From Lachnospiraceae bacterium (GTDB lineage: Bacteria > Bacillota_A > Clostridia > Lachnospirales > Lachnospiraceae): a stretch of 64,000 nt of DNA. This document shows positions 1 through 7,723 of the stretch, piece by piece (within the stretch, counting starts at the first letter, position 1; every line of letters begins with the position of its first letter). The DNA lies in contig SFGN01000008.1 of NCBI GenBank assembly GCA_004556565.1, positions 35,053-99,052 of the forward strand. The letters are read 5' to 3'. Both the position numbers and the translations under genes were made by a program. The notes under the pieces are model-generated. The model did not search any database, was not told the origin of the DNA, and worked only from the letters and a program-made list of their open reading frames with translations.

Positions 1-425
1 GGCACATTTTCATCTACAAGCTGTGAAATGAGCTTGCCTTGCTGTACAAAGACGGGATTAATAGCACTGCCGCCGCCACCCAGCGACATATTTACGATAT
101 ACTGGTGCGATGTATCAGCCTTAACGCGTTTAAGCACGTCTGCCAGCGCAGCGTTGGTGTCGGATACCTTTCCCGTGCCATCTGGAAGAACATTATAGGA
201 CAGTATTGTTGCCTCTGGGCACCATTCCAGTAGTTGTCCAGCTACAAAAGTACCATGACCGTGAGTATCCTTGGCAGGGTAGAGAGGGGAGTATTGTACT
301 CGCCCATTCAACCAACCTACCGGGTTGACGCCACTATCTATAACAGCGAAAATAATGTTTTTGCCCTTATAGCCTTTGGCGTGGAACACGTTACGCATGG
401 TCTTGTTATAAACCTTAACGTTCAC
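1..425 (-). CDS. Subtilisin-like serine protease (peptidase S8), partial
   Basis: The frame opens at a GTG at 425, five bases after a perfect AAGGAGG (431-437), and stays open to the window edge, giving about 141 residues. Two of the three S8 catalytic residues are visible: Asp30 in FAVIDSGVNP and His57 in HGHGTFVAG. The Ser block should lie beyond position 1, so activity cannot be judged here. No signal peptide precedes the catalytic domain, so the product is either cytosolic, like intracellular subtilisins, or carried in the virion. It is the last visible gene of the long minus-strand late operon, next to a secreted-protein gene. An ATG at codon 10 is an alternative start without its own ribosome site. 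The family is firm; the role is unknown. Confidence 0.87.
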   Translation of the reverse strand, partial: MNVKVYNKTMRNVFHAKGYKGKNIIFAVIDSGVNPVGWLNGRVQYSPLYPAKDTHGHGTFVAGQLLEWCPEATILSYNVLPDGTGKVSDTNAALADVLKRVKADTSHQYIVNMSLGGGGSAINPVFVQQGKLISQLVDENV

Positions 426-451
426 CTGTACCTCCTTTTCACGACATATAA

Positions 452-480
452 AAGCGGGCATCCGATATGGACGCCCGCTT
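452..480 (-). terminator. Hairpin terminator between secreted protein and subtilase
   Basis: An 8-bp perfect stem (AAGCGGGC at 452-459 with GCCCGCTT at 473-480) lies between the stop at 497 and the GTG at 425. Read on the minus strand it is followed by a short TTTTATA run. On the plus strand it is followed by GTTTTGTTTTT. It could end late transcripts from the left operon partially, or work in both directions. Confidence 0.65.
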
Positions 481-496
481 GTTTTGTTTTTGGAGA

Positions 497-1327
497 TTAA
501 AACTTAATACCGAAGAACTCAAGAAGCTGAACCCACAGGGGAGCCTCACCGGTCTTGGGGATTGACAGAGTTGTTATATTGACTACGCATTCCTCGCCCC
601 AGCACAGAGACTTGGCGGTTTCACAGTAGTTACCGAAGTTCTTAATTATATTGGCGTTATTCATGCAGATACGATAATTCTCTATATCGTCCACAGTAAT
701 GCCCAACGCATTCAGACCGGCAATAGCCTTTTCGTATACCGCTACGGTCATAGCGTTCTTATTAATCTTAGTTTCGCCAAAGTAGACATCGCTTACCATG
801 CCGTTAGTGGCATTACGGATAAAGGTATACTCGCCCAGCACAACCCGGTCAGAATCCTCGGCGGTGACGATAGCCGTCCCCTTATAGCTACATTCAGTTA
901 CATCACTGCCAGACTTGAGTACAACCTTGACGGCGGGATTAGCGCCAGTAACCTTAGCGGAGAAGATGGGGGCATTAATCCCACCAACCGCATCTTCCAC
1001 AAACTCGGTAGTAGCCACCTGGGCAATTTGTGCAAGGTCAGTCAGCTTATAGTCCTCGGCGGTAAAAGCGTTTGCTATCGCCTTAATAGATGTCTCGCCA
1101 AGCGCATAACCGCTAAAGTATACGGTTTCACCAACTTTGGCAGTCTTGTTCTGGGCAATACGGTACACATCGCCATTGAGACCTTCCAACTTTTCCAGCT
1201 TGTACAGAATCACATTGTACTGATCGCAAGTATTAGTCTGAGCTACTTCATTCCAGTCAAACGCAAACGCGCTGGTCATCACCAGCACCATTATCAGAGT
1301 TAGAATGATAGATAGATATTTTTTCAT
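497..1327 (-). CDS. Secreted protein with degenerate sortase-type C-terminus
   Basis: 276 residues. The N-terminus is a clear Sec signal peptide: MKKY, a hydrophobic stretch LSIILTLIMVLVM, and a likely cleavage after TSAFA near residue 22. The C-terminus contains IPKTGEAPLW at about residues 256-265. This resembles the LPKTGDAPLW sorting signal of clostridial surface proteins, but it lacks the long membrane segment and the basic tail. The body is unrecognised and may be two beta-rich domains. The ribosome site is AAAGGAAAG. It sits at the end of the tail operon between a broken tail gene and a subtilase, a typical place for a gene serving the host surface or lysis. Secretion is well supported; cell-wall attachment is doubtful. 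Confidence 0.8.
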   Translation of the reverse strand: MKKYLSIILTLIMVLVMTSAFAFDWNEVAQTNTCDQYNVILYKLEKLEGLNGDVYRIAQNKTAKVGETVYFSGYALGETSIKAIANAFTAEDYKLTDLAQIAQVATTEFVEDAVGGINAPIFSAKVTGANPAVKVVLKSGSDVTECSYKGTAIVTAEDSDRVVLGEYTFIRNATNGMVSDVYFGETKINKNAMTVAVYEKAIAGLNALGITVDDIENYRICMNNANIIKNFGNYCETAKSLCWGEECVVNITTLSIPKTGEAPLWVQLLEFFGIKF

Positions 1328-1348
1328 ATATAATGCTTTCCTTTCTTT

Positions 1349-2047
1349 TTAGAGTTTTATGCAGCGGTTCTCGAACTTCTTATATGCATCGAGGTACACT
1401 TCGTTTTTGTCGCCGTTGAAGGTAACCTCGTAATACATACCATCGGGGAGTGTAGTGGATACAAGTGCCTTCCAATTCTGGAGGGTCTTGCAGTGCCAAA
1501 CAACATAGGTATCAGTTTTGTTCCGTCATTTATCAATTCGACATCCGTTACCGATTCATCTGTATTGCCATTCCAAAAATCAATAACTTTATCTGCTAAT
1601 AAATCATCAAGGGTATTAGTTATTTCTACCCCAATAGTGAAAAAGCCATTAAATTGGTTCTTCAGTCGTGACGTCTATCCTGGCATAGCCGCCCCTTTCG
1701 TGTACATTTCCCTGACCGTTTATCGTGCAGTTGCATGTGACGGTATACTCGTAGTCCGGACCGTGATTTATGCAGTTTACAGCAGTCCTCACGCACTTGT
1801 TGTTCACGAATATGCCGTACTTCTCGTTTCCGCCCATGATGGGACTCATCTTTGTATGCAGTATTATGGTACTGCCCTGCCTCACCTTGTACGTGCCCAG
1901 TTCCGTTATGACCTCCCCGTCTACAGCCACATACCTTTCACCAAACAGGCCAGAATTATCAAAGCTTCCTGTAAGCGTCAGCGTGACCATCTTGACTATT
2001 TTCCTCATCATCATCCTGCGTCTTAGTGCGTACTGTATAGGCATCAT
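1349..2047 (-). pseudogene. Tail-region protein disrupted by two compensating frameshifts
   Basis: The first open part runs from an ATG at 2047 (its ATGA overlaps the upstream stop) to a TAA at 1649. Coding then continues without a start codon in the +1 frame (NGFFTIGVEITNTL...) to about 1514. It then continues in the original frame (TDTYVVWHCKTLQNW...) to a TAA at 1349. Removing one T near 1651 and adding one A at an AAAA run near 1514 gives a single protein of about 232 residues. Either the gene is decaying or the consensus has two short homopolymer errors. The product is unrecognised; the position suggests a tail-tip or fibre accessory. Programmed shifting is less likely because two sites would be needed. 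Confidence 0.6.
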
Positions 2048-2346
2048 GCGCTCACCACTTCCTGTACCACCCAAACGCCGTTGAGTACATCAAACTCATA
2101 AGTCTTTGATGCTTCAATTGTCGGGGCCGCGCCTAAGAATGTACCCGCAAAGGATACGGATGCGCTTGAACCCGTGGTAAACTTACCATGCGCCCATCCA
2201 GTAGCAGGGGGCGTAAACGCGTATGTTCCCACAGTAACGGCAACATTATAAATCGTATTGTTGGCCAAAGCAGTTCCGCTGTCGGGAAGTATTGTTGTAG
2301 TGATGGGTGCAGCTTGCAAACCCGTTCCAGTCACTTGATACATCAT
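2044..2346 (-). CDS. Small tail-region protein
   Basis: 100 residues, rich in Thr, Ala and Gly and predicted beta, with no catalytic motifs. The end WVVQEVVSA overlaps the next gene by four bases (ATGA), so the two are translationally coupled. It sits four bases after the collagen-like fibre gene in the tail-fibre cluster. It is probably a small structural or fibre-accessory protein, but no family was recognised. Confidence 0.7.
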   Translation of the reverse strand: MMYQVTGTGLQAAPITTTILPDSGTALANNTIYNVAVTVGTYAFTPPATGWAHGKFTTGSSASVSFAGTFLGAAPTIEASKTYEFDVLNGVWVVQEVVSA

Positions 2347-2350
2347 ATTA

Positions 2351-2812
2351 TCACCCCATTATTAAAACATTGATAGTTAAATCGTTCGTTGGCGGCGTTG
2401 TAACGGTGCTTTGAAACGTCAATGCGTTGTAAGACTGTTTGGCGCAATATATGCCGGTTCTAAGATATTCTTCCATACTGTTAATATCCGGGCTAATAAT
2501 AACTTTATTCCTCAGTCTCACACCGTCTACAGATACAGCCTGCGTTATACTATAATCGCCAACCACCCAATCAGTAGCCACTAATGTTGCAGTTGTTTCT
2601 ACAATAGGGGCTTGGTAGTCTGTGCCAGCTTCCGCCAGTTGCACATTTGTACCATTGCCTTTTAGTAATCCGGTCAAATTAGTTTGCGTCTCGGTAGTGA
2701 TCTCGTTAGGACCAGCAGGACCAGCAGGACCTTGGGGTCCAGATTTTCCCTGCATGACCGTTACTTCTTGCCACTCACCAGTAGGAGGGTCTTTAATTTT
2801 CAGAATTGCCAT
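2351..2812 (-). CDS. Tail fibre protein with short collagen-like stretch
   Basis: 153 residues. After an N-terminal patch (AILKIKDPPTGEWQEV) there is a short GxY run, GPQGPAGPAGP at about residues 25-35, a trimer-forming element common in phage fibres. Next comes a linker module (LTGLLKGNGTNVQLAEAGTDYQAP) and a beta-rich C-terminal domain ending in TINVLIMG. Linker and C-terminal domain are shared with the proteins at 4106-4597 and 4608-5498, and the C-terminal domain also with 33663-33983. The family resemblance is visible by eye. The receptor-binding role is inference. Confidence 0.75.
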   Translation of the reverse strand: MAILKIKDPPTGEWQEVTVMQGKSGPQGPAGPAGPNEITTETQTNLTGLLKGNGTNVQLAEAGTDYQAPIVETTATLVATDWVVGDYSITQAVSVDGVRLRNKVIISPDINSMEEYLRTGIYCAKQSYNALTFQSTVTTPPTNDLTINVLIMG

Positions 2813-2923
2813 ATAAATCCTTTCCTGTAAATAAACACAAGGCGTTGATTATATAGTTCAGCACTCAAAGCCACACTTAATCTAAACCTTATTTGTAATA
2901 GAGCACGTTTTATGCGATTGCTA

Positions 2924-3187
2924 CTATCTCAACTCACATATCGAAACAGCATCCGCAGGGTCATAAAGCAATGGGTCAGCGGGCTGGATAGCAATATAAA
3001 CGTTGTACCGCTTATGGGTAATGCTGCGGTTATGGTCTGCCCATTTATTCGCCTCCGTTATACTATATCTTCCACATAAGTATAGGTGGAAGACGATGGA
3101 TAGTTTGTTGCACTTGTATATGCGCTCAAGCTGCCGACAGGTCAAAGTATAAAGAACCTTACGGCTTCTTTCTCGTGTTTTAGCCAG
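2924..3187 (-). CDS. Hypothetical protein, start uncertain
   Basis: The frame is open from just inside the end of the LRR gene to a TAG at 2924. A TTG at 3145 gives 73 residues. A CTG at 3187, overlapping the LRR stop, would give about 87 residues beginning LAKTRERSRKVLYTL. The sequence is mixed and basic at the N-terminus and looks like a folded protein (RQLERIYKCNKLS, ITEANKWADHNR). No family was recognised. No strong ribosome site precedes either start, so coupling to the upstream gene is possible. Confidence 0.5.
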   Translation of the reverse strand: MAKTRERSRKVLYTLTCRQLERIYKCNKLSIVFHLYLCGRYSITEANKWADHNRSITHKRYNVYIAIQPADPLLYDPADAVSICELR

Positions 3188-4106
3188 TATGCCCGTAGTT
3201 TATAGTTGCATTTGTCGCGCCCCAAGGCGCATTTGCTACCGCGCCCTCTGCCCACGGTACGTTGATGGTGGTTAGGTTGATACAACCGACAAATGCGCTG
3301 TCCCCTATGTTTTCTGGCGTACCTTCAAAAATCAGTGAAACCAAGCTTGAGCACTCCGCAAACGCCCTATTGCCAATATTAGTAATTCCGCTCGGTAGGG
3401 TGGTTAAGGCCAAGTTGGTGCACGCCACAAACGCATAATCATCAATATTAGTAATTCCGCTCGGTAGGGTGGTTAAAGCCAAGTTGGTGCACGCCGCAAA
3501 CGCACTATTGCCAATATTAGTAATTCCGCTCGGTAGGGTGGTTAAGGCTAAGTTGGTGCACTCCGCAAACGTACCACCGCTAATATTAGTAATTCCGCTC
3601 GGTAGGGTGGTTAAGGCCAAGTTGGTGCAATACTCAAATGCATTACTACCAATATTAGTAATTCCGCTCGGTAAGGTGGTTAAGGCTAAGCTTGAGCAAC
3701 TCCCAAATACACCTTGACCAATATTAGTAATTCCGTTCGGTAAGGTGGTTAAGGCTAAGCTTATGCAATATGAAAACGCATAATCACCAATATTAGTAAT
3801 TCCGCTCGGTAAGGTGGTTAAGGCTAAGCTTGTGCAATCTGAAAATGCAAAAGCACCAATATTAGTAATTCCGCTCGGTAAGGTGGTTAAGGCTAAGCTT
3901 GAGCAACCTGAAAATGCACCTTGACCAATATTAGTAATTCCGTTCGGTAAGGTGGTTAAGGCTAAGCTTGAGCAACCTGAAAATGCGCCGTCCCTTATAG
4001 TCTCATACCCGTACATTTTTGCATCAATAAGTTGTCCATTCGAGTTATAGATTTCCTCTATATAAGGTTTAGTTGCACCAGCCGGGAATCTTGATATAAT
4101 GCCCAT
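3180..4106 (-). CDS. BspA-type leucine-rich-repeat protein
   Basis: 308 residues. A short N-terminal part (GIISRFPAGATKPYIEEIYN) is followed by about ten 23-residue repeats of the form AFxxCxxLALTTLPSGITNIG, the LRR_5/BspA repeat known from surface adhesins. A C-terminal cap ends in NATINYGHTG. The start is an ATG at 4106 preceded by AGGAGG, overlapping the upstream stop (TAATG). It lies among tail-fibre genes, so it is probably a tail-attached binding protein. The repeats are nearly identical at DNA level, so copy number may vary between isolates. The LRR call is firm; the binding role is inference. Confidence 0.88.
   Translation of the reverse strand: MGIISRFPAGATKPYIEEIYNSNGQLIDAKMYGYETIRDGAFSGCSSLALTTLPNGITNIGQGAFSGCSSLALTTLPSGITNIGAFAFSDCTSLALTTLPSGITNIGDYAFSYCISLALTTLPNGITNIGQGVFGSCSSLALTTLPSGITNIGSNAFEYCTNLALTTLPSGITNISGGTFAECTNLALTTLPSGITNIGNSAFAACTNLALTTLPSGITNIDDYAFVACTNLALTTLPSGITNIGNRAFAECSSLVSLIFEGTPENIGDSAFVGCINLTTINVPWAEGAVANAPWGATNATINYGHTG
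3373..3993. repeat. Nine 69-bp tandem repeats coding for LRR units
   Basis: The unit begins around the string AATATTAGTAATTCCG (plus strand) and recurs every 69 bases. Most units differ at a few positions, such as GGTAGGG versus GGTAAGG and GTTGGTG versus GCTTGAG. Differences concentrate in the part coding for the variable AFxxC residues. Such similarity favours slippage or recombination between units. Confidence 0.9.
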
Positions 4107-4597
4107 TAGCTAAACCTCCTTATGATTATAGGCAGGTCAATTGTAGGCGCGGTTGTCGCTTTTAGCGTCACCGTTCCGTTGCCACTGCCCGTGGCTCGTA
4201 TTTGCGCTGCCGTTGCCGCTGCGTACTGTTCATCCGTGGCGGTGTCGCTTAGCCCGATTTCCAGTTTTGAATCAGCCATAACGCCAGTAACGGACAGCGT
4301 TATAGTATTATCGCTCCACGCAGACGCGGAGGCCGTGACAACGGTATCCACAACAGGGGTAGCATAATCCGTGCCCGCTACCGCTTGTGTCATCTTACCA
4401 TTGTCACCCTTTAGCATTCCGGTTAACGTAGTAGACGTATTAGCGCTGATACTTAACGCATTAGCAATGTCTTCAGGAGTTGTAGGCGTACCATCCGGCA
4501 CTATCCACACCGTAGTTCTATGGTCAGTAGGTTCAGTAGTGCCTACATATACTCCATTAGTGGAGCCACCACCAGCTCCTACATTAAAAATAGCCAT
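4106..4597 (-). CDS. Tail fibre-like protein with shared C-terminal domain
   Basis: 163 residues. After a Gly-rich N-terminus (NVGAGGGSTNGVYVG) comes TTLTGMLKGDNGKMTQAVAG, the linker also seen at 2351-2812 and 4608-5498. A beta domain beginning VTASASAWSDNTITLSV follows and ends LPIIIRRFS. It overlaps the LRR gene start by TAATG. The repeated architecture suggests several fibre or tip proteins share one attachment or folding domain. Function beyond structure is not known. Confidence 0.75.
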   Translation of the reverse strand: MAIFNVGAGGGSTNGVYVGTTEPTDHRTTVWIVPDGTPTTPEDIANALSISANTSTTLTGMLKGDNGKMTQAVAGTDYATPVVDTVVTASASAWSDNTITLSVTGVMADSKLEIGLSDTATDEQYAAATAAQIRATGSGNGTVTLKATTAPTIDLPIIIRRFS

Positions 4598-4607
4598 ATT
4601 ATCACCT

Positions 4608-5498
4608 TTATCCTAAAATAATAATATCAACGATTAATGCCACAGTTGGTACGGTTTCACAAACAAATGTTAAACTGTCAGTAGCTTGTGCAATTGCCTC
4701 AACCACAGCAGTATAATAATCTTCGCTGGAGGTATTTTGCGGCATAACCAGTATGTTATTGGTTGTTGTTACGCCAGTGACGGTTACGGTTTGAGATTTA
4801 TCACTCCAACCCGCCACAGTCAATGTGGCGGTTGTTGAGATAGCAGGGGCTGCATAATCCACGCCAGTTTGTGCCGCAGACAACGCACCCGAACCATCGC
4901 CTTTAACAATGCCGCTTATAGTGATTTTGTCCTGCTTGGTTGCACTCTGAGGTACATCTAACAATGTGCGCATATCCGCTGCGGACTTTGTACTAAGCAT
5001 ACCATCCGTGCCAGTTACAACAACCTGATCGGCCACCGTGCCAATTTTACCATCATTGGTTATACTGCCATGCGTATGATTTTCCACCGCAAAATCCGCA
5101 GCCTTCTTGCCACTATCCGCCACGTTGCCGTCTGTTGTGAGTGAGGCCAGATTGCCGCTGGTTGCACTTGGTACTTTATCAATCTTACCGCTTACATTGC
5201 CGGGGTCAAACGTAGACAATTCTTCCCACGTATGTACACCATCACCACGGCGCACCTCGCCTGTATCAGACGCCCCGCCAAAATCATTCGCACGTAGCAC
5301 AGTGGTGTCCGCAGCCCATTCAGCGGAGGTTTTTACAATAAAAGACGCCTTCTGTTTTAAGAAAGCGTCTATGATTTGCATATTGCTGGTTGATGTTGCA
5401 CCCGCCAGATTCTCGACAAAGGTACTGCCGGTCATATCGCCATCAGACCCCAGCGGGTCAAACAGCATCAACGCAGCGTATTCACTTGTTGAACTCAT
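4608..5498 (-). CDS. Tail fibre protein
   Basis: 296 residues. The N-terminal third contains SAEWAADTTVLRANDFG and TGEVRRGDGVHTWEEL, the pattern of the small trimeric domain found at the start of many phage fibres and neck appendages. A middle Thr/Ser/Asp-rich shaft has an HTHG metal-binding motif of the kind seen in fibre shafts (VENHTHGSI). The last 110 residues are the shared linker (ISGIVKGDGSGAL) and beta domain (AGWSDKSQTVTVTGV...). The start ATG follows AAGGTGGTGACAT. It is probably the main fibre or receptor-binding subunit of this cluster. Confidence 0.8.
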   Translation of the reverse strand: MSSTSEYAALMLFDPLGSDGDMTGSTFVENLAGATSTSNMQIIDAFLKQKASFIVKTSAEWAADTTVLRANDFGGASDTGEVRRGDGVHTWEELSTFDPGNVSGKIDKVPSATSGNLASLTTDGNVADSGKKAADFAVENHTHGSITNDGKIGTVADQVVVTGTDGMLSTKSAADMRTLLDVPQSATKQDKITISGIVKGDGSGALSAAQTGVDYAAPAISTTATLTVAGWSDKSQTVTVTGVTTTNNILVMPQNTSSEDYYTAVVEAIAQATDSLTFVCETVPTVALIVDIIILG

Positions 5499-5510
5499 AT
5501 GTCACCACCT

Positions 5511-6044
5511 TTAAGTGATTTCTTCGTAGCACCAATCCCGCAGCAACATGGTAGTGTTGCCTATGGCAAAATCAGTATACTCCCGCAGGTAAACGGGCGT
5601 GATACATTTAGTATTCACCAATCGAGAGGTGTCTATATCTGCCACCCGCAAGGTCATGCTAACAGGCATCAATAGCTCCAGCCGCGACTCGTCTATATCC
5701 AGAGTCCGCAACACCGCAGGCATCGTGTACAGTAAACCCAGTGTAGACGTATCCCAGCTCACATGGCGCAGGGTAGGGGAGAACGATGCCGCAATTAACA
5801 GCCTGCTGCTATCCCAATCTTCATGCTTTGCTGTGACTGTAAACCATAACTGCATTATCAACTTATCAACTGCATGGTCGATATGCCACAGTACCATATT
5901 GGTCACGTCAAGGAACTTTTCAATTGTAACCTTGATGCGGGAGCAAGTCTTATCTAATGTGATGTTAGAACGAGCAACTAACGCATCTAAATTTACCGCA
6001 ATACGCTGTGCTGCTACGTCCAAATAAACTCGTATCCGCTCCAC
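5511..6044 (-). CDS. Tail-region protein, unknown
   Basis: 177 residues from a GTG start at 6044 preceded by GGCGGTG. The sequence carries loosely repeated elements around 35 residues apart (EDWDSSRLL, VSWDTSTLG, LDIDESRLE, ADIDTSRLV), suggesting a small beta repeat protein. It lies in the tail-tip cluster with short spacers on both sides. No family was recognised. Confidence 0.7.
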   Translation of the reverse strand: MERIRVYLDVAAQRIAVNLDALVARSNITLDKTCSRIKVTIEKFLDVTNMVLWHIDHAVDKLIMQLWFTVTAKHEDWDSSRLLIAASFSPTLRHVSWDTSTLGLLYTMPAVLRTLDIDESRLELLMPVSMTLRVADIDTSRLVNTKCITPVYLREYTDFAIGNTTMLLRDWCYEEIT

Positions 6045-6058
6045 AGCGCATCACCGCC

Positions 6059-6472
6059 TTACGAGGGATTAGTTCTGCAAAGCTGAAGACCGCCAGCAGC
6101 TACAACAATTTTACCACCCTGTACAATGGGATACTCAGTGGCCAATGCACCGTAATACAACGCCTTGCCGTCCGTCTGTGAACTGGATATAAACCAATGG
6201 GTAATCTTTGCTGTTGCGTTAGCCGCAAAGGTGGGAAACTCAATAGATGAAACGTTCACTACTTCACCAGCGGCGTTGACCGTCCAAGTAGAAGCTGCAT
6301 TATTTAGCGCTACACGTGTATAAGCAGTATCCGTGGGTTCAGTAAATCCAATGCCAGTATCCGCCGAAATAGCGGTAGTGGATAACCCTAAATAATGTAC
6401 GTCAGGTATAGAATAAGAAACCTTGCCGAATTCCATTTGCAGGGTTTCTGTTGCATGTTCTTTAGTTATCAT
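6059..6472 (-). CDS. Phage structural protein of the YLGLSTT type
   Basis: 137 residues. The pattern HYLGLSTTAI...DTGIGFTEPTDTAYTRVAL is typical of small phage fibre or virion proteins that share a YxGLxTT...TEPxxxxYxR signature. The start ATG at 6472 follows GGGGAGT. It is a likely tail-fibre accessory or tip component. The signature is seen directly; the exact location in the virion is unknown. Confidence 0.7.
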   Translation of the reverse strand: MITKEHATETLQMEFGKVSYSIPDVHYLGLSTTAISADTGIGFTEPTDTAYTRVALNNAASTWTVNAAGEVVNVSSIEFPTFAANATAKITHWFISSSQTDGKALYYGALATEYPIVQGGKIVVAAGGLQLCRTNPS

Positions 6473-6476
6473 AGTA

Positions 6477-6842
6477 TTAACTCCCCTGATTTATCTGCAC
6501 AAATATCAAAGTACCAGTCACGGGACGATATATGTCCCCCAACGGGGTTGTAATCTCTATCTGATACTGATATGGCCCCGCTAAATCCTTTGTGTGTGCC
6601 GCAGTCAATACAACATCGAACCACGAAGTATCATCCGAACTCACTGTAATACCGTTGCCAGTACTGAGAGTTAACACATTTACTTCTGGTTGGTCGTATG
6701 GGTAAAGAAAGAACTTGATGGCAGTACCAGACAGACTTAGGTCAACGGTTTTACCATCCATTCTGCCCACACTAAATGGGAGCATTTTAGTATCTCCCGC
6801 AATGATGCGCATTTCCTCGGCTGTTGTATATAGGTCAGCCAT
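6477..6842 (-). CDS. Baseplate upper protein-like (BppU N-domain type)
   Basis: 121 residues. The motif IAGDTKMLPFSVGRMDGKTV followed by DLSLSGTAIKFFLYP matches the GDT...DGxxVDLSG layout of the small beta domain at the N-terminus of BppU-like proteins. The same domain type starts the protein at 35066-35899. The ribosome site CAGGAGG overlaps the end of the 45-residue gene upstream. It probably joins fibres to the tail tip. Confidence 0.65.
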   Translation of the reverse strand: MADLYTTAEEMRIIAGDTKMLPFSVGRMDGKTVDLSLSGTAIKFFLYPYDQPEVNVLTLSTGNGITVSSDDTSWFDVVLTAAHTKDLAGPYQYQIEITTPLGDIYRPVTGTLIFVQINQGS

Positions 6843-6844
6843 TA

Positions 6845-6982
6845 TTATTCCTCCTGTGAGGGAAACTCAGTTAATATTTGTTTGAGTGTGGCGCCCGCGT
6901 ATCCCAGAAGCACAGCATTATCCACACCAGAAATTTGAAGCCTATTTAAAGCTTCCAGCACAGTTTTGATTTTTTCATGCAT
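6845..6982 (-). CDS. Small protein, 45 residues
   Basis: A short gene with ATG at 6982, preceded by GAAAGGATAG, and a TAA at 6845 just before the next ATG. The product begins MHEKIKTVLEALNRLQISGV and ends EFPSQEE, with an amphipathic helical look. Its stop region supplies the ribosome site (CAGGAGGAA) of the next gene. Small proteins of this kind are common between fibre genes, but no family was recognised. Confidence 0.75.
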   Translation of the reverse strand: MHEKIKTVLEALNRLQISGVDNAVLLGYAGATLKQILTEFPSQEE

Positions 6983-6997
6983 AAAACTATCCTTTCA

Positions 6998-7720
6998 TTA
7001 TGCCTTCATCAAAGGTTTGTTTGATGATGTATAATACGTAACGCCAGCTATATAATAATCTGGCAAAGTGACTGCTACATAATCACCTGCACCCCATAAA
7101 AATCCAAAATGCTGTTTATAATCACTATATTTCATATAATACGTGCCCGACGTACTTGGAGTGACCGAAATAGGAGTATAAGAACCAACGACATAAAGTG
7201 TCCGTCCTGAACTGACAACTTTAAGAGTTCCGTCATCTATCACTTCATCACCACTAAAGGTAATAGAAACGTCACTCAAATGTAGTGCCGCCGCCTCAGA
7301 AGCAATAGCATATGCCGATGTCATCCAATAAAGCGTCAAGGTAGTATTTTGTATAATAGGCCCAGCACTCTGATTCCAGCCTTGCGAATATCCAAATTGC
7401 GCCGATGTCAAAGTACACCTATAGCGATATGATCCATTTTTGGTCATATCACTATATTCAAAATCCGTGATAAAATCTCGTTGACTCAAGGATTGTGACC
7501 CAGAGAATTGCCATTGAATCTTAAATCTAAAATCTTTATCCCATTTAGTCGATTCATTACAATAGACTTCAAAAGACAAACCTGTAAAATACACATTTGT
7601 ATACTGCTTCCAAGAATAAGATGCATACGCCGTTGTACTGGTAGTAGGGCCAAATTGGTAATATCCCTGATAAACTTGTTTATTACCTTGGGGGGTTAAT
7701 GTTTGTGTGTATGTAGCCAT
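6998..7720 (-). CDS. Tail-tip beta-rich protein
   Basis: 240 residues, rich in Tyr, Ser and Thr with many aromatic strands (YYQFGPTTSTTAYASYSWKQ). It sits three bases after the Tal-like gene, so it is probably translated together with it. The composition suits a carbohydrate-binding or fibre domain. No catalytic residues or known family were seen. Confidence 0.7.
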   Translation of the reverse strand: MATYTQTLTPQGNKQVYQGYYQFGPTTSTTAYASYSWKQYTNVYFTGLSFEVYCNESTKWDKDFRFKIQWQFSGSQSLSQRDFITDFEYSDMTKNGSYRYRCTLTSAQFGYSQGWNQSAGPIIQNTTLTLYWMTSAYAIASEAAALHLSDVSITFSGDEVIDDGTLKVVSSGRTLYVVGSYTPISVTPSTSGTYYMKYSDYKQHFGFLWGAGDYVAVTLPDYYIAGVTYYTSSNKPLMKA

Positions 7721-7723
7721 ATC

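Noticed and set aside
3373..3993. Regular repeats that could be taken for a CRISPR array
   Set aside because: The 69-bp units are in frame with LRR residues and have no unique spacers. The same holds for the repeats at 57577-57850 and 59115-59413.
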